Shown: positions 36,601 through 45,558, numbered from the stretch's first letter. The stretch: 64,000 nt of DNA from Nonomuraea glycinis (GCF_014646515.1 NZ_BMNK01000013.1:186001-250000); one strand, 5' to 3'. The notes: a model not told the origin generated them from the letters alone. A program made the numbers and translations.

Positions 36601-37241
36601 TCCGGCTCCGTCATCGGCTCGACGATGACCTGACCGTCCTGAATCGCTTCGGCGAACTGCGGGTACGCGGCGCAACGGTCCCAGTAGTCGGCGCGCACCC
36701 CGACGATCACTCCGGCGCCGTCCCGGCCCTCCGCCAGGGCATGCAGAGCCCGTACGAACGCCTGGCGCTCCCGCTCGTCGCCCACCAGGGTGAACAGCTC
36801 CTCGAACTGGTCCACCACCAGCACGAACCGCCCGGTGAGGGCTTCCGCAGGATCGTCCCGTAATCGCGCGGCCACCGTCTCGACCGGCCCGCCGAACTGC
36901 CGCACCCACGCCGCGGCGAGCGCACCGAACGGATCCGCGCTCGGCGTCACCAGCAGGCGCGGCCAGTCCCGCGACCCGGCCAGCGGCAACATCCCCTCCG
37001 CCAGCGCCGGCATCAGCCCCGCTCGAAGCAACGACGACTTGCCCACCCCCGAGGCGCCCGAGACGAGCAGGATGGACCCGTGCCGTGCCAGCCGCCGGCC
37101 CAGGCGGTCCAGGAGGCTACGGGTCGCCCGCGTACGCCCGAAGAACAGCGCGGCCTTCGTGCTCTCGAACGGCACCAGACCTTGGTAAGGGCACACATCG
37201 TGGGATCGGCCGCCCCCGCCTCGCTCGCCCATGGCGCTCAT
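33633..37241 (-). CDS. nSTAND1 NTPase-WD40 repeat protein
   Basis: About 1200 residues; start taken at ATG 37241, with ATG 37232 equally possible and no strong ribosome site. The N-terminal hallmark CPYQGLVPFESTKAALFFGR and Walker A GASGVGKSS (about residue 60) define an nSTAND1 domain. Walker B-like VLVVDQFEELF is near 160. One transmembrane segment occurs at about 495-515 (VMSGLAALSVLALVAAG), followed by about 12-14 WD40 repeats (AFSPDGxxxATGGDDGTARLWD type) to the C-terminus. The repeats would form one or two propellers on the other side of the membrane or serve as sensor. Such proteins act as signalling scaffolds or in conflict systems. Confidence 0.87.
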   Translation of the reverse strand: MSAMGERGGGGRSHDVCPYQGLVPFESTKAALFFGRTRATRSLLDRLGRRLARHGSILLVSGASGVGKSSLLRAGLMPALAEGMLPLAGSRDWPRLLVTPSADPFGALAAAWVRQFGGPVETVAARLRDDPAEALTGRFVLVVDQFEELFTLVGDERERQAFVRALHALAEGRDGAGVIVGVRADYWDRCAAYPQFAEAIQDGQVIVEPMTEPDLRLAITGPAATAGLRLEQGLVEIILAELRTGDRYAELRTGDRYEAGALPLLSQALRNTWERREKDTLTVRGYEDSGRVRDSVRRTADEALDGLQPDERKAALRFFRRMTTITAGGRVARRRATLAELHAAASAQDAQDPRDAQDPRDARDRERERTAALLAVFADRRLLTLHEDSAEIAHDALLTAWPTLRQWLEPDLAAQSVYDGLVEAAAQWADNHRDPAFLYRGPRLLAVQDSRPRWERDPDSFPPPGATVESFVTASTREARRVTRRRRLVMSGLAALSVLALVAAGTAVSAADDANRQRGLASSRQLAAQSEVTGDTALASMLAVAAWRIAPTDEARNRVLTAATRTGRGTLTGHARGVSAVAFSPDGAKIATGGDDGTARLWDAATRRQLGAPITRAKYDCSSVRLAFSDDGRTLATACLGSVRFYDVVTRRELGAEVKAGGVVNALAFNPDGRTLATGDSSGVVQQWDVATRRPSGAPMGRPGEGSGHGTAIHALAYSRDGKILVTAGEDKTARLWDTATSRRLGAPFTGHTQPIVDVAISPDGSTLATVSWDRTGRVWDVATRAQKGMLKDRTAGYHSIAFSPDGTRIATGGDSGRTVVWDTAGRQQLFALSDNYAGVDDIAYSPDGTVLAAAGADGVVRLADPQVRQQKGTRVPAFGAVALSPDGRILATGVADEKSPDLQLWDAAGQRPLGPPLHPVAARPAAAYRMEFTPDGRTLLSEGLDGVRLWDVASRREIAHEKSLAHARISSDGRFVAAQRDKSIVFWDLASRRDTGARITVRDGTDVITAMALSPDGTIVATAGFDSRIRFFDVATGRERPGPTFTAHGGLVNDLAFSPDGQRLAVTAYDNSVRLWDVPHRRAVGIGLIVEEGVMTTLAFSPDSKVLATGLTNGEVQLWDLLTYRRLGSAMRGHTKGVTDLVYSADGTTVATASGDTTARLWNVRTPPDLVAAACANAGRSLTREEWENLVPQEEYRQTCP

Positions 37242-37400
37242 TCTGGCCAATCGCCCGCACGCCCTCAATCACGTTTGCACGGATTACCGCCGCTATCCGT
37301 TCCGTCCGATTCCGTCCAATGCCGTCCGAACGGTGGCCGGAACAGGGGGGACGCGGTTTCGATCGTGGGACTGGTCGACGAGGAGAACGGGGGTGCCGGG

Positions 37401-38861
37401 ATGTCATTGGGGGCGTTACTACGCATGTGGCGCCGGCGGGCGCTGCTGACACAGGAACAACTCGCCCAACGGGCCGGCCTGAACGTCAGGACAGTGCGCC
37501 GGCTGGAAAATGACGGGCCGCTGCAGCCCCGAACCACCTCGGTCCTGCTGCTGGCGAAGGCCCTGGACCTGAACGGCACCGAACAAGCAACCCTGAACGC
37601 AGCCGCCCACCGCCACTCAGCCGACCCCTCCGCCCCAGCCACGACCGGCCCGCTGGCCCCGACCGCGACCGGCTCGCCGGCTGCGGCCCGCATCCCTGTC
37701 GCCTGTCCGCCCGCAGCCGGGATGGGTACGGCCGGGATGGGTACGGCCAGGCCCGCTGTGGCCGACCCGCGCCCGTGGACCATTCCGCGTCAGTTGCCCG
37801 CCGACGTCGCCGTGCCAGGCGTCCGGGAGCGCGAAGTGGCATGCGTGGAGGGCCGTACCACCACCATGCCCGAACCTCACAGGGCCGTCGTCCTCATCAA
37901 CGGCATGGCCGGAATGGGCAAAACGGTGCTGGCCGTACACGCCGCCCACCGCCTGGCCCCCCTCTTCCCCGACGGACAACTCTTCGTGGATCTGCACGGC
38001 CACACCCAGGCGACGGCACCGGTAGAGCCGGCGGCGACGGAACCCGTAGAACCGATGGCGACGGCACCGGTAGAACCGGGCGCCGCCCTCGCCCGCGTAC
38101 TCCGCACCCTGGGCATCCCCGCCGAGCACATCCCGTGGCACCTGGACGATCGCGCCGCGCTGTACCGCAGCGTCCTGGCCGACCGCAGGCTCCTGATCGT
38201 CCTGGACGACGCCGCCGACGAACACCAGCTCCACCCGCTCCTCCCCGCCACCCCCGGCTGCCAGGTGATCGTCACCAGCCGCCGCCGCCTGACCTGCCCC
38301 GGCGACGCCCAGATCCTGTCCCTGGACACCCTGCCCCTGACCGAGGCGATCACCCTGTTCACCCGCACCACCGGCCGCGACCCGGACACACCTCCAGACG
38401 TCCTGGCCGAAATCGTCCGCCGCTGCGGCCTGCTTCCCCTCGCCATCCGCATCGCCGCCATCCGCCTCCAGACCCACCCCGCCTGGAACGCCCACCACCT
38501 GCTCGACCGCCTGACCACCGACCCCCTCGCCGAACTGACGGCCGGCCACCAAAGCGTCACCGCCGCCCTGAACCGCTCCTACGAACGCCTACCCCCCGAC
38601 CACCAGAAGACCTACCGCCTCCTGGCCTCAACCCCCCACCCGACCTTCCCCCTCGCCACCGCCGCCGCGCTACTGAACACCACCACGCCCCAGGCAACCC
38701 GCCTGCTGGACCATCTCTTGCACGCCAACCTCCTACAGGAGCCGACCCCAGGCCACTACCGCCTCAACGCCCTCCTCCACGCCCACGCCTCAACCCTGCA
38801 GCCGCCACCCGACGCCGAAACCACCCTCCGACTCCGCTGCCGCACCGCCTTACTGACGTAG
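37401..38861 (+). CDS. XRE-NB-ARC STAND protein lacking TPR repeats
   Basis: 486 residues from ATG 37401. An XRE helix-turn-helix is at 1-65 (LTQEQLAQRAGLNVRTVRRL), then a 70-residue Pro/Ala linker. The NB-ARC has Walker A GMAGMGKT (about 168), Walker B LLIVLDDAAD (about 268), the GLPL-like motif CGLLPLAIRI and a winged helix (LNALLHAHASTL). Related SARP/AfsR-like STAND regulators continue with TPR repeats; this one stops right after NB-ARC, so it may be truncated or a minimal form. An insertion of PVEP-type repeats (about 205-230) sits inside the P-loop domain. It is divergent from the nSTAND1-WD40 gene and may regulate that cluster. Confidence 0.75.
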   Translation: MSLGALLRMWRRRALLTQEQLAQRAGLNVRTVRRLENDGPLQPRTTSVLLLAKALDLNGTEQATLNAAAHRHSADPSAPATTGPLAPTATGSPAAARIPVACPPAAGMGTAGMGTARPAVADPRPWTIPRQLPADVAVPGVREREVACVEGRTTTMPEPHRAVVLINGMAGMGKTVLAVHAAHRLAPLFPDGQLFVDLHGHTQATAPVEPAATEPVEPMATAPVEPGAALARVLRTLGIPAEHIPWHLDDRAALYRSVLADRRLLIVLDDAADEHQLHPLLPATPGCQVIVTSRRRLTCPGDAQILSLDTLPLTEAITLFTRTTGRDPDTPPDVLAEIVRRCGLLPLAIRIAAIRLQTHPAWNAHHLLDRLTTDPLAELTAGHQSVTAALNRSYERLPPDHQKTYRLLASTPHPTFPLATAAALLNTTTPQATRLLDHLLHANLLQEPTPGHYRLNALLHAHASTLQPPPDAETTLRLRCRTALLT

Positions 38862-39228
38862 CCAGCGCCACCCGGCCAGCGATGCGCCTTCACGCGGGCG
38901 GCGCTGGAGCTGTCCACGCTCGCCCGCGACTCCGCACCGCGCTGACCTCACCGTTCCCGCCACGCGAGCCCGGCGCAGGGTTCCTTGATCGACAGCCAGG
39001 ATCCTGCGCCCGGCCAGACCCGCACTCCCCGAAGCCGCCCACCTGCCTGGCCACGGTGATCACAGGACTGGAGGGTCCAGAGCCGGCCTGAGCGCGGCCG
39101 GCAGGTGCGGTCCAGGCGGGACGAAGACGCCGTTCACGCCCCACGGCGGCGCGGGTAAGGCTGGCCCTACTAAGAGCCAGGGTGCCGCCAGCAATGCCAC
39201 TCTTTGCGGCTATATCTAGGGTTTTGGC
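38862..39228. other. No gene seen (367 bases)
   Basis: The interval between the NB-ARC gene and the lipase is GC-rich with no start/ribosome-site pair and no recognisable protein fragment in six frames. It may contain eroded TPR sequence from the upstream gene, but nothing aligns by eye. Confidence 0.4.
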
Positions 39229-40428
39229 ATGACCTTTTCTCGCACCATAGTGACCGCCGGCCTCGCCCTGGGCTGCTTTGTCACCACATTCCCCACCGCC
39301 GCCGCAACCGCGGACGCACAAACCGTGGCGCGGGGCGCCGTGGTCTCCTCGACCCTGGTGGAGAAGCTGGACAAGGACCAGGTCGCCGAGCGGCTCAAGG
39401 CGACCGGCATCGACGCGGCTCAGGTGAAGTACGGAGTACGCGCCTATCGCGTGGTCTATCGCACCGTCGACGCCAAGGGCCGGTCCACCACCGCCAGCCA
39501 GTTGGTCGCCCTGCCCCACAACACCCGGCGCAACTTACAGGTCGTCTCCTGGTTGCACGGCACCACCGTCTACCGGGGCGATGTGGCCTCGGTAAACGCC
39601 AAATCCACCGACCGCGCCTCGGCGCTGCTGTTCGCGGGGGCCGGCCATGCGGTGTCCGCCCCTGACTATCTCGGCCTGGGCACGGGGCCCGGCCACCACA
39701 CCTACGGAGACCCGCGGACCACAGTTTCCGCCCCGGTGGACGCCCTGCGCGCGACCCGCACCGTCGCCAAGGGCCATCAGCGCCGGCTCGACCCGCGCGT
39801 GCTGGTCAGCGGCTTCTCCCAGGGCGGTCCCGCGACCATGATGGTGGGGCGCTTCCTGCAACAGGGTCAGGACCCGTACTTCAAGCTGGGCGGCCTCGCT
39901 CCGATCGCCGGCCCGTTCAACCTGAGCTCTTTCGAGGCCGCCGCGGCGGACGACAAGATTCGGATGTCTTCGCTCTACCTGGCCTACTTCATTGTTTCGG
40001 CGGACCGCTACACCGACATCTACGGCACGCCGAGCAAGGTTTTCCGCGCCCCGTACGACAAGCAGGTGGAGAAGCTCTTCGACGGCAACCACCAGGCCGC
40101 GGAGATCGCCCAGGCGTTGCCGCCGGAGTCCGCGAAGTTGTTCACCGCGCAGTTCCTGGACAGGGTCCGCAAGCCGACCGGCAACCTGAAGAAGCTCCTG
40201 ACCGCGCTCGACTCCACCTGCAACTGGAAGCCGGAGGTTCCGGTCCGCCTGCATCACGCCAAGGGCGATGTGGACGTCGCCTACGACAACGCGCTGTACT
40301 GCCAGAGTCAACTGCGTTCCCACGGCGCCACGCAGACCCTCACCGACGCGGGCGACGTGGATCACAACCAGACTGTCCGTAAGGCGCTGCCGCTGGTGGT
40401 CGCAGGCTTCACGCGCAACCGGGCTTGA
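39229..40428 (+). CDS. Secreted lipase/esterase (secretory lipase, LIP family)
   Basis: 399 residues with a Sec signal peptide (cleavage near ATADA, residue ~29). Alpha/beta hydrolase fold: oxyanion block VSWLHGTTVYRG, nucleophile elbow SGFSQGGPAT (Ser about 192), Asp in HHAKGDVDVAYDNA and His in DAGDVDHNQT. The pattern matches bacterial members of the LIP secretory lipase family. Cysteines in STCNWKP and LYCQSQ may form a disulphide. Monocistronic by position. Confidence 0.87.
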   Translation: MTFSRTIVTAGLALGCFVTTFPTAAATADAQTVARGAVVSSTLVEKLDKDQVAERLKATGIDAAQVKYGVRAYRVVYRTVDAKGRSTTASQLVALPHNTRRNLQVVSWLHGTTVYRGDVASVNAKSTDRASALLFAGAGHAVSAPDYLGLGTGPGHHTYGDPRTTVSAPVDALRATRTVAKGHQRRLDPRVLVSGFSQGGPATMMVGRFLQQGQDPYFKLGGLAPIAGPFNLSSFEAAAADDKIRMSSLYLAYFIVSADRYTDIYGTPSKVFRAPYDKQVEKLFDGNHQAAEIAQALPPESAKLFTAQFLDRVRKPTGNLKKLLTALDSTCNWKPEVPVRLHHAKGDVDVAYDNALYCQSQLRSHGATQTLTDAGDVDHNQTVRKALPLVVAGFTRNRA

Positions 40429-40464
40429 TCCATCCGGTCTCAGCGATGTCCGCAGGCGCTGGCT

Positions 40465-40647
40465 GCTCGACCCTACGACCTCCGCCACGCGGCGGTCTCC
40501 CTCTGGCTGAACGTGGGGGTTCCCGCTCCCGAGGTCGCCAAGCGGGCCGGTCACAGCGTCGACGTCCTGTTGAGGGTCTACGCCAAGTGCATCGACGGCC
40601 AGCAAGAGCAGGTCAACAGCAAAATCAACAACGCCTTGGACCTATAA
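40465..40647 (+). pseudogene. C-terminal fragment of tyrosine recombinase (phage/ICE integrase)
   Basis: An open stretch ending at TAA 40645-40647 reads ARPYDLRHAAVSLWLNVGVP, followed by the block around AKRAGHSVDVLLRVYAK. It contains the catalytic R-H, G-H and nucleophile Tyr motifs of tyrosine recombinases plus the usual short tail. The N-terminal and central parts are absent; upstream sequence belongs to the lipase gene. It marks an old integration event. Confidence 0.75.
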
Positions 40648-40663
40648 CCGCATTTATCCATCT

Positions 40664-40688
40664 CCGGCCCTGGTTGTTCCGGGGCCGG
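40664..40688. terminator. Hairpin between integrase tail and helicase gene
   Basis: Stem CCGGCCC/GGGCCGG with an 11-base loop, between two convergent genes. It could act as bidirectional terminator. Confidence 0.45.
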
Positions 40689-40728
40689 TTCGCCATGCAC
40701 ACTCTGGCCCGCATGCCTGAGACGACGC

Positions 40729-42597
40729 TTAAGTCCTCGCTGTACGCATCAAGTTGGCTAGGTAATCTCGCAGCTCAGGGTTGACCGCGTAGATCACCGT
40801 TCCTCTCATGCCCCGCGTCAGCAGGACCTTGTACACGTTGCGCGCGAGCTGGTCGAAGTCGCTATCGGGGACGGACTTGCGGCTCCTGAAAGCGGGGTCT
40901 CGGTTCTCTTCCCGCATGGTGACCAGTTGCCCGTCACGGACGGTCAGATCGGGCCCCAGGATGACGCCGTTCCAGTCGTACTCGAACCCCTGGGCGGTGT
41001 AGACGCAGCCAACCTGTCCGAACCCGTTCGGCTCGCTGGCCCACAGCATGCTCGGCGGATAGTCCCCTACGGCGCGATCCTTCTTGACGTTCCACGGTCG
41101 TGCCCAGTCGCCGATGACGACGTCGTTGACGAGAGTGTCATCGGGGCGTGGGTCGCTCCATGGCCAGCAGTAGCCGGCGGTCATGCGAGCGGTGCCGGGC
41201 TTGGAGCGCAGGAATGCCTCGAGCTCTTGTGGCGAGTCGGCGAGTTGGATCTCGAAGTTCTCGTCTCCGTCCCACTCCATCGGCCCACCGTCCGCCAGGC
41301 CGAGCAGGCGAAGGACCCACTGCTCGTACTTCCGGCTGCCGCCGCAGCGGAACTGCTCGTCGAGCGACACGAACCGCACGTCGTAGCCCTTAGTACGGGC
41401 GTAGTGCTCGATGCTGGCGACGGTGCCGAGTTCGCCGGGCCGTACCACCTGATGCTGGTCGAGAAGGAAGACCGGAACCCGCGCCGCGGCCAACAGCTCG
41501 TCGAGCTGGCTGCGTCCGGTCCTTTTGACCGCCGGGGTGAAGCGGTTGGTGGATGTCTCGCGGATGCGGTGTGCTTCGTCGCAGATCAGTACGTCCATGC
41601 CGTTTTGTTCGGCGTCAGTGAAGCTGTTGAAGTACATGAAGAGGTTCTTGATTCGGGTGCTGCCGCGACCGGGGTAACGGCGCATGGTCTGGGTGAAGGA
41701 CTGCGAGCCGGTGGCGTGCAGCGCCGAACGACCCTGCCTGAACAACTCGCCGAGGAGCGACAGGGCGATGACGCTCTTGCCGCTGCCGGGGCCGCCGGTG
41801 ACGATGACGACCTGCTTGAAGTCCGCCCGTCGAGCCCTGCCGACGGCTCCCATGACCAGTTCGTACGCGACCTGCTGCTCGTCCAGCAACGTGAACTGCT
41901 CGCGCTCGCGGATCTCTTTCGAGGCATAGGCCATGAGCTGCTTGCTGGGAGCGACTGCGCTGGACAGGAGCCGGTCCGCGGCGTCGGCTCCCGGCTTGTC
42001 GGACAGCCGCTCGCTCAGGTACCGGAGGAACTCGCCGCGCCGTTGCTTGGTGAACAGGCGGCTGCTTTCGTCGCGGACCTGCTCCGCCAGGCCGTCGATG
42101 TCCAGGTCCATGGCGTTGTGCAGGTACGCGGCTCCGTAAACGGCGTTCGCCTTGCCTTTGAGTACCCCGAGGAAGTCGGACATGTACTCGCAGTACCGGC
42201 GCACCTGCTCAGTCGGGTGCAGCATCTCGCCGCCCGGCATGCCGTCCACGATGACCAGATGCTCGCCTGACTCGGACGGCTCGGCGCGGCTCCACTGCTT
42301 GAGCTCGACGACGACGTACGAGTCTTCGCCGGTCCGCGGATGTACGCCGGCGAGGACTACGTCGGCTCGCCGGCTGGTCAGTGGAAGCTTGTACTCCACG
42401 AGCATTTCGACCCTGTGCAATCCGGCGTCGGCCAGGTCGCGAGCGAGCACGGGCAGGCTGCGCTGCCAGGATCTGACCTCGGCAGGGGAGGAGCGGCGTC
42501 CGGTGGTCGCGCGTACGTGTTCGACGATGGCTTCCGCCAGAGCGGCCTCGTTGGGCGAGGTGAGCAAGTTGTCGACAGACAGCCGCAGAGCCGTCAC
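40729..42597 (-). CDS. Nuclease-DUF2075 helicase-like protein, paralogue 1
   Basis: 622 residues from GTG 42597 (GGGGGT upstream); an ATG at 42618 is possible. The N-terminal 200 residues contain a PD-(D/E)xK-like core: RRADVVLAGVH then YVVVELKQWS (Asp ... Glu-x-Lys, about residues 80-100). The SF1-like ATPase (DUF2075) has Walker A GGPGSGKS (about 266), Walker B DEAH (about 340), FLLDQHQVVRPGE and a late motif VYTAQGFEYDWNGVI. It resembles nuclease-helicases of defence islands. It is one of three diverged copies in this window and shares strand with the next. Confidence 0.82.
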   Translation of the reverse strand: MTALRLSVDNLLTSPNEAALAEAIVEHVRATTGRRSSPAEVRSWQRSLPVLARDLADAGLHRVEMLVEYKLPLTSRRADVVLAGVHPRTGEDSYVVVELKQWSRAEPSESGEHLVIVDGMPGGEMLHPTEQVRRYCEYMSDFLGVLKGKANAVYGAAYLHNAMDLDIDGLAEQVRDESSRLFTKQRRGEFLRYLSERLSDKPGADAADRLLSSAVAPSKQLMAYASKEIREREQFTLLDEQQVAYELVMGAVGRARRADFKQVVIVTGGPGSGKSVIALSLLGELFRQGRSALHATGSQSFTQTMRRYPGRGSTRIKNLFMYFNSFTDAEQNGMDVLICDEAHRIRETSTNRFTPAVKRTGRSQLDELLAAARVPVFLLDQHQVVRPGELGTVASIEHYARTKGYDVRFVSLDEQFRCGGSRKYEQWVLRLLGLADGGPMEWDGDENFEIQLADSPQELEAFLRSKPGTARMTAGYCWPWSDPRPDDTLVNDVVIGDWARPWNVKKDRAVGDYPPSMLWASEPNGFGQVGCVYTAQGFEYDWNGVILGPDLTVRDGQLVTMREENRDPAFRSRKSVPDSDFDQLARNVYKVLLTRGMRGTVIYAVNPELRDYLANLMRTART

Positions 42598-42799
42598 GGA
42601 TTGACCCCCAGGCAGCACGAATGAACTCGTGCGGGTGGGGGCCTATCCGCTCCGACCGGAGTCGTACAACCGCGAAAGCCCGTCGGGCCGCACCACATGG
42701 TCGCGAAAAGCGTAGCGGGGGCGCGTTGGCTGCGGAACCGTACGGCAGCCGAACCGCGAGAGACGTGCTTTTCGCCGGTGAGGTTGAGGTCGGCGTAGA

Positions 42800-44674
42800 T
42801 CACTCTTCGAGGACCGGGACGCCGAGATCGATCAGCAGCTGGTTGGTGGCCGGATCGGTCGCGTACAGGACCGCACCGCGCATGCCGCGGGTGGCCAGAA
42901 CTCGATAGGTATTGCGGATCACCGTGCTGAACTGCGGGGCTTGGTTCTGGTCGCGGTCCACGTTGTAGCTGCGTTCGCTCTGCCAGCCGTTCCGCCACAC
43001 CAGGTCGGGGCCGATGATGACGCCGGCGTACGCGTACTCGAAGCCTTGGGCGCTGTAGATGCAGCCAATCTGGCCGAAACCGGCCGGGTCGGTGGCCCAC
43101 AGCGGAGACGGTGGAATGTTTCCCAGGTAGTCGTCGGCTTGTGAGTTCCATGGGCGGTGCCAGTCACCGATGCCTACATCGTTCGGGAGGGTGCCGTCGT
43201 CGTTCGGCTCGCCCCATGGCCAGCAGAATCCCGCAGCGATCCGAGCCGTGTAATCCTCCGCCACCCGGGCCTTGAGGTAGTTCTCCATCGCCAGCGGAGT
43301 ACGGGCGACGTAGAGGGTGAAGTTCTCCAGTGGTTGCCAGTCCGGTCGCCCGTTGCTGCGGCGGAGCATGAGCAACCGTTCGACCCAGTCGATGTACTCC
43401 GGAGAGCCGGCACATCGGAACTGGCGACGTAGGTTGATCTCGCGGATCCCATAGCCGAGTTGTTCGGCCCTGTAGCGAATGAGGTCAAGCGATCCCACTT
43501 CACCGCGGCGCACGACTTGATGCTCGTCCAGCAGGAACACCGGAACGCGAGCGGCGTGAATCAGCTCGTCGATCTGCAGTGGCGGCTCCCGCAGATCTCC
43601 CTTGTTCCTGCGGTTGTGCGAGGTCTTCCGTAGGCGGTGCGCCTCGTCCGCAATGATCACGTCGAGGTCGTTGGGGGTGGCGTCAGAGAAGCTGTTGAAG
43701 TAAGTGAAGAGTCCGCGCTGCTTACCGGGCGGGCCCGCGTACTTCCACAAGGTCCGGGTGAAGGATCGGCTGCCGGTCGCATGGACGGCATTGACTTTCT
43801 GGCGGGCCAGCGTGCCGAGCAGTTCAACAGCGATGACGCTCTTGCCGGTGCCGGGACCGCCGAGGATGGCGACGATCTCCTTGCGCGCACCTTGCTTGCT
43901 CGCACTCACCAGGTGGCGGACGTAATCGTAGGCTTCGCGCTGCTCGTCCAGCAGCGGGAAGACCGCGCGTTCGCGCACGCACTCGGCGACACGCGTCATC
44001 AGGCCTTGGCCGGGCTTGACCGGTGCTTGCAGCAACGTCTCGGCTTGCTGTGCGGCGTTCTCGCCAGACAATCGCCGGCGAAGCACGTCCTTGAATTCCT
44101 CGCGATGAGCCTCTGCGCCGTACATCGCCACCCACTCCTGCACCAGCTTCTCCAAGCCCTGATCCTTCGGCCTTACGGCCTGGACCATGTTGGCGGGGGC
44201 GTTGTGCAGGTTGACGACGCCGCATAATTTCTCATCGACGATCATGGGCACGTAGCCGCGTAATACTTGTAGATAGCCCCATAACTGGTTGGCCGGATGC
44301 AGTCGAGGTATCCCGTCACGGCTGAGCCGCACCATCTTTCCGTCCGGCTTCAACCAGGACCACTGCTTGTTCTCCACGACCACGATCGACCCGAGATCCG
44401 TCCCGGGGAAGGTGCCGACGAGAACCATGTCCATACGTACGTCGGTGATGGGAGCCTTCAGCTCCAACAGCACCTGCACCTCTTCGAGGCCTGCCTCAAC
44501 AAGCAGCTGAATGACGGTGGGGATGCTGTTTTTCCATGAACGGACTTCCCGCTCATCCGGATCTTGCCAATGAGCGTCTCGGAACCGTTTCTTCAGCTCG
44601 TCGATGAAGACGTCGCGAGCGATCGCTGCAGCTAACGCGCCGGCACTGCCCTGGTAGAGACACTGCAACCCCAC
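42800..44674 (-). CDS. Nuclease-DUF2075 helicase-like protein, paralogue 2
   Basis: 624 residues from GTG 44674, chosen because AAGGAG is 8 bases before; the frame to 44776 encodes Ser-rich sequence with no site. Same layout as paralogue 1: nuclease-like RMDMVLVGTFP and VVVENKQWS, Walker A GGPGTGKS, Walker B DEAH, FLLDEHQVVRRGE, FRCAGSPEYIDWVERLL and YSAQGFEYAYAGVI. Identity to paralogue 1 appears moderate and spread across the protein, so duplication is old. About 200 bases separate it from paralogue 1 downstream, a likely operon. Action on nucleic acid is inferred. Confidence 0.82.
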   Translation of the reverse strand: MGLQCLYQGSAGALAAAIARDVFIDELKKRFRDAHWQDPDEREVRSWKNSIPTVIQLLVEAGLEEVQVLLELKAPITDVRMDMVLVGTFPGTDLGSIVVVENKQWSWLKPDGKMVRLSRDGIPRLHPANQLWGYLQVLRGYVPMIVDEKLCGVVNLHNAPANMVQAVRPKDQGLEKLVQEWVAMYGAEAHREEFKDVLRRRLSGENAAQQAETLLQAPVKPGQGLMTRVAECVRERAVFPLLDEQREAYDYVRHLVSASKQGARKEIVAILGGPGTGKSVIAVELLGTLARQKVNAVHATGSRSFTRTLWKYAGPPGKQRGLFTYFNSFSDATPNDLDVIIADEAHRLRKTSHNRRNKGDLREPPLQIDELIHAARVPVFLLDEHQVVRRGEVGSLDLIRYRAEQLGYGIREINLRRQFRCAGSPEYIDWVERLLMLRRSNGRPDWQPLENFTLYVARTPLAMENYLKARVAEDYTARIAAGFCWPWGEPNDDGTLPNDVGIGDWHRPWNSQADDYLGNIPPSPLWATDPAGFGQIGCIYSAQGFEYAYAGVIIGPDLVWRNGWQSERSYNVDRDQNQAPQFSTVIRNTYRVLATRGMRGAVLYATDPATNQLLIDLGVPVLEE

Positions 44675-45252
44675 GGGAGCACTCCTTCGAACCGACGCCG
44701 ACGATGAGCCGGCAGACGCGGACAGGGAAGAGCGGGGAAGTGCGAGCGGTATGTCAACTGTGCTGCTGACCGACACATCGAAGTCGTAGCTCTGAGTGCA
44801 CGAACCGCCCCCTATGATGCATTTCTAGCGCAATTGTCGATCTTATGCGCAAAGATCCGGCTAAATGGGCGATGCGTTCGTTCGCCTGCCGGCTCCGGCA
44901 TCTCGACGCGACCACATGATGCAGGTGTGGGCGAGTTCTTAATGCCTTGATCCAGTTGGGATGGCCTGCATCAGAACGAAGCCGTGGGGACGCCCGTACG
45001 CTCCGGCAATCCCAAGCAGGCGGCCTGGTCCGTACGGCACATGTGTTTGATGTCGAGCGCCGGTGATCATCGGAGTCCGTCGCTGTCAGTTCGCCTGAGC
45101 CTCAGTGAGTAAACACCGCTCAGCTGGCGTGCGGCGCTCTCGCGGACGGTGTTGGGAGTCCGGCCTATGCTCCTCGCGTACCCGGCTGGGCAATTCCTGT
45201 ACGGGATACCCACCCCGAAGGCCGAGCTTGGGGGTATGCGCCTTGCGTACCT
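44675..45252. other. No gene seen (578 bases)
   Basis: The interval upstream of paralogue 2 is AT-richer at 44815-44870 (possible promoter for the minus-strand helicase genes). Open stretches here lack ribosome sites and codon bias. Nothing else recognised. Confidence 0.4.
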
Positions 45253-45555
45253 TCACAGGTCGTAGCGGCGGATCAGTTGCAAGGCGTTCTTCTCAGTGAC
45301 CATGTCGGCGGTGCGGGTGATCTGCAGGCGGAGGTCGTTCAGGATGGCTTCGCCGGCATGTACGACGCGGCCGGTGTGCCGGTCGAGTTCGCCATCGAAG
45401 TCCTTGGCCACCGGGCCGGTCCAGATGCGGCCGGAGTGGAAGTCCTTGGCGCGGTTGGTGAGCGCCTGCTGCATGTCGTGGATCAGCGGCTCGATCGTGC
45501 GCAGGGTTTGCTGTAATGCGGGGAGCAGGGGGTTGGGGACCATGTCGTCGGCCAT
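45253..45555 (-). CDS. WXG100-like small helical protein
   Basis: 100 residues, helical hairpin with a central W-x-G (RIWTGPVA, residues 44-51), the size and pattern of ESAT-6/WXG100 type-VII secretion substrates. It is the last gene of a three-gene minus-strand operon, starting 3 bases after the lipoprotein stop. No EccC or other secretion machinery is in the window, so export would depend on a distant ESX system. Confidence 0.65.
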   Translation of the reverse strand: MADDMVPNPLLPALQQTLRTIEPLIHDMQQALTNRAKDFHSGRIWTGPVAKDFDGELDRHTGRVVHAGEAILNDLRLQITRTADMVTEKNALQLIRRYDL

Positions 45556-45558
45556 GGC

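Noticed and set aside
34359..36863. 834-codon open frame on the plus strand
   Set aside because: Antisense to the nSTAND1-WD40 gene; WD40 repeats on the minus strand are unambiguous.
45105..45299. 64-residue plus-strand frame
   Set aside because: Arg/Ser-rich, no ribosome site, overlaps the WXG100-like gene's end.
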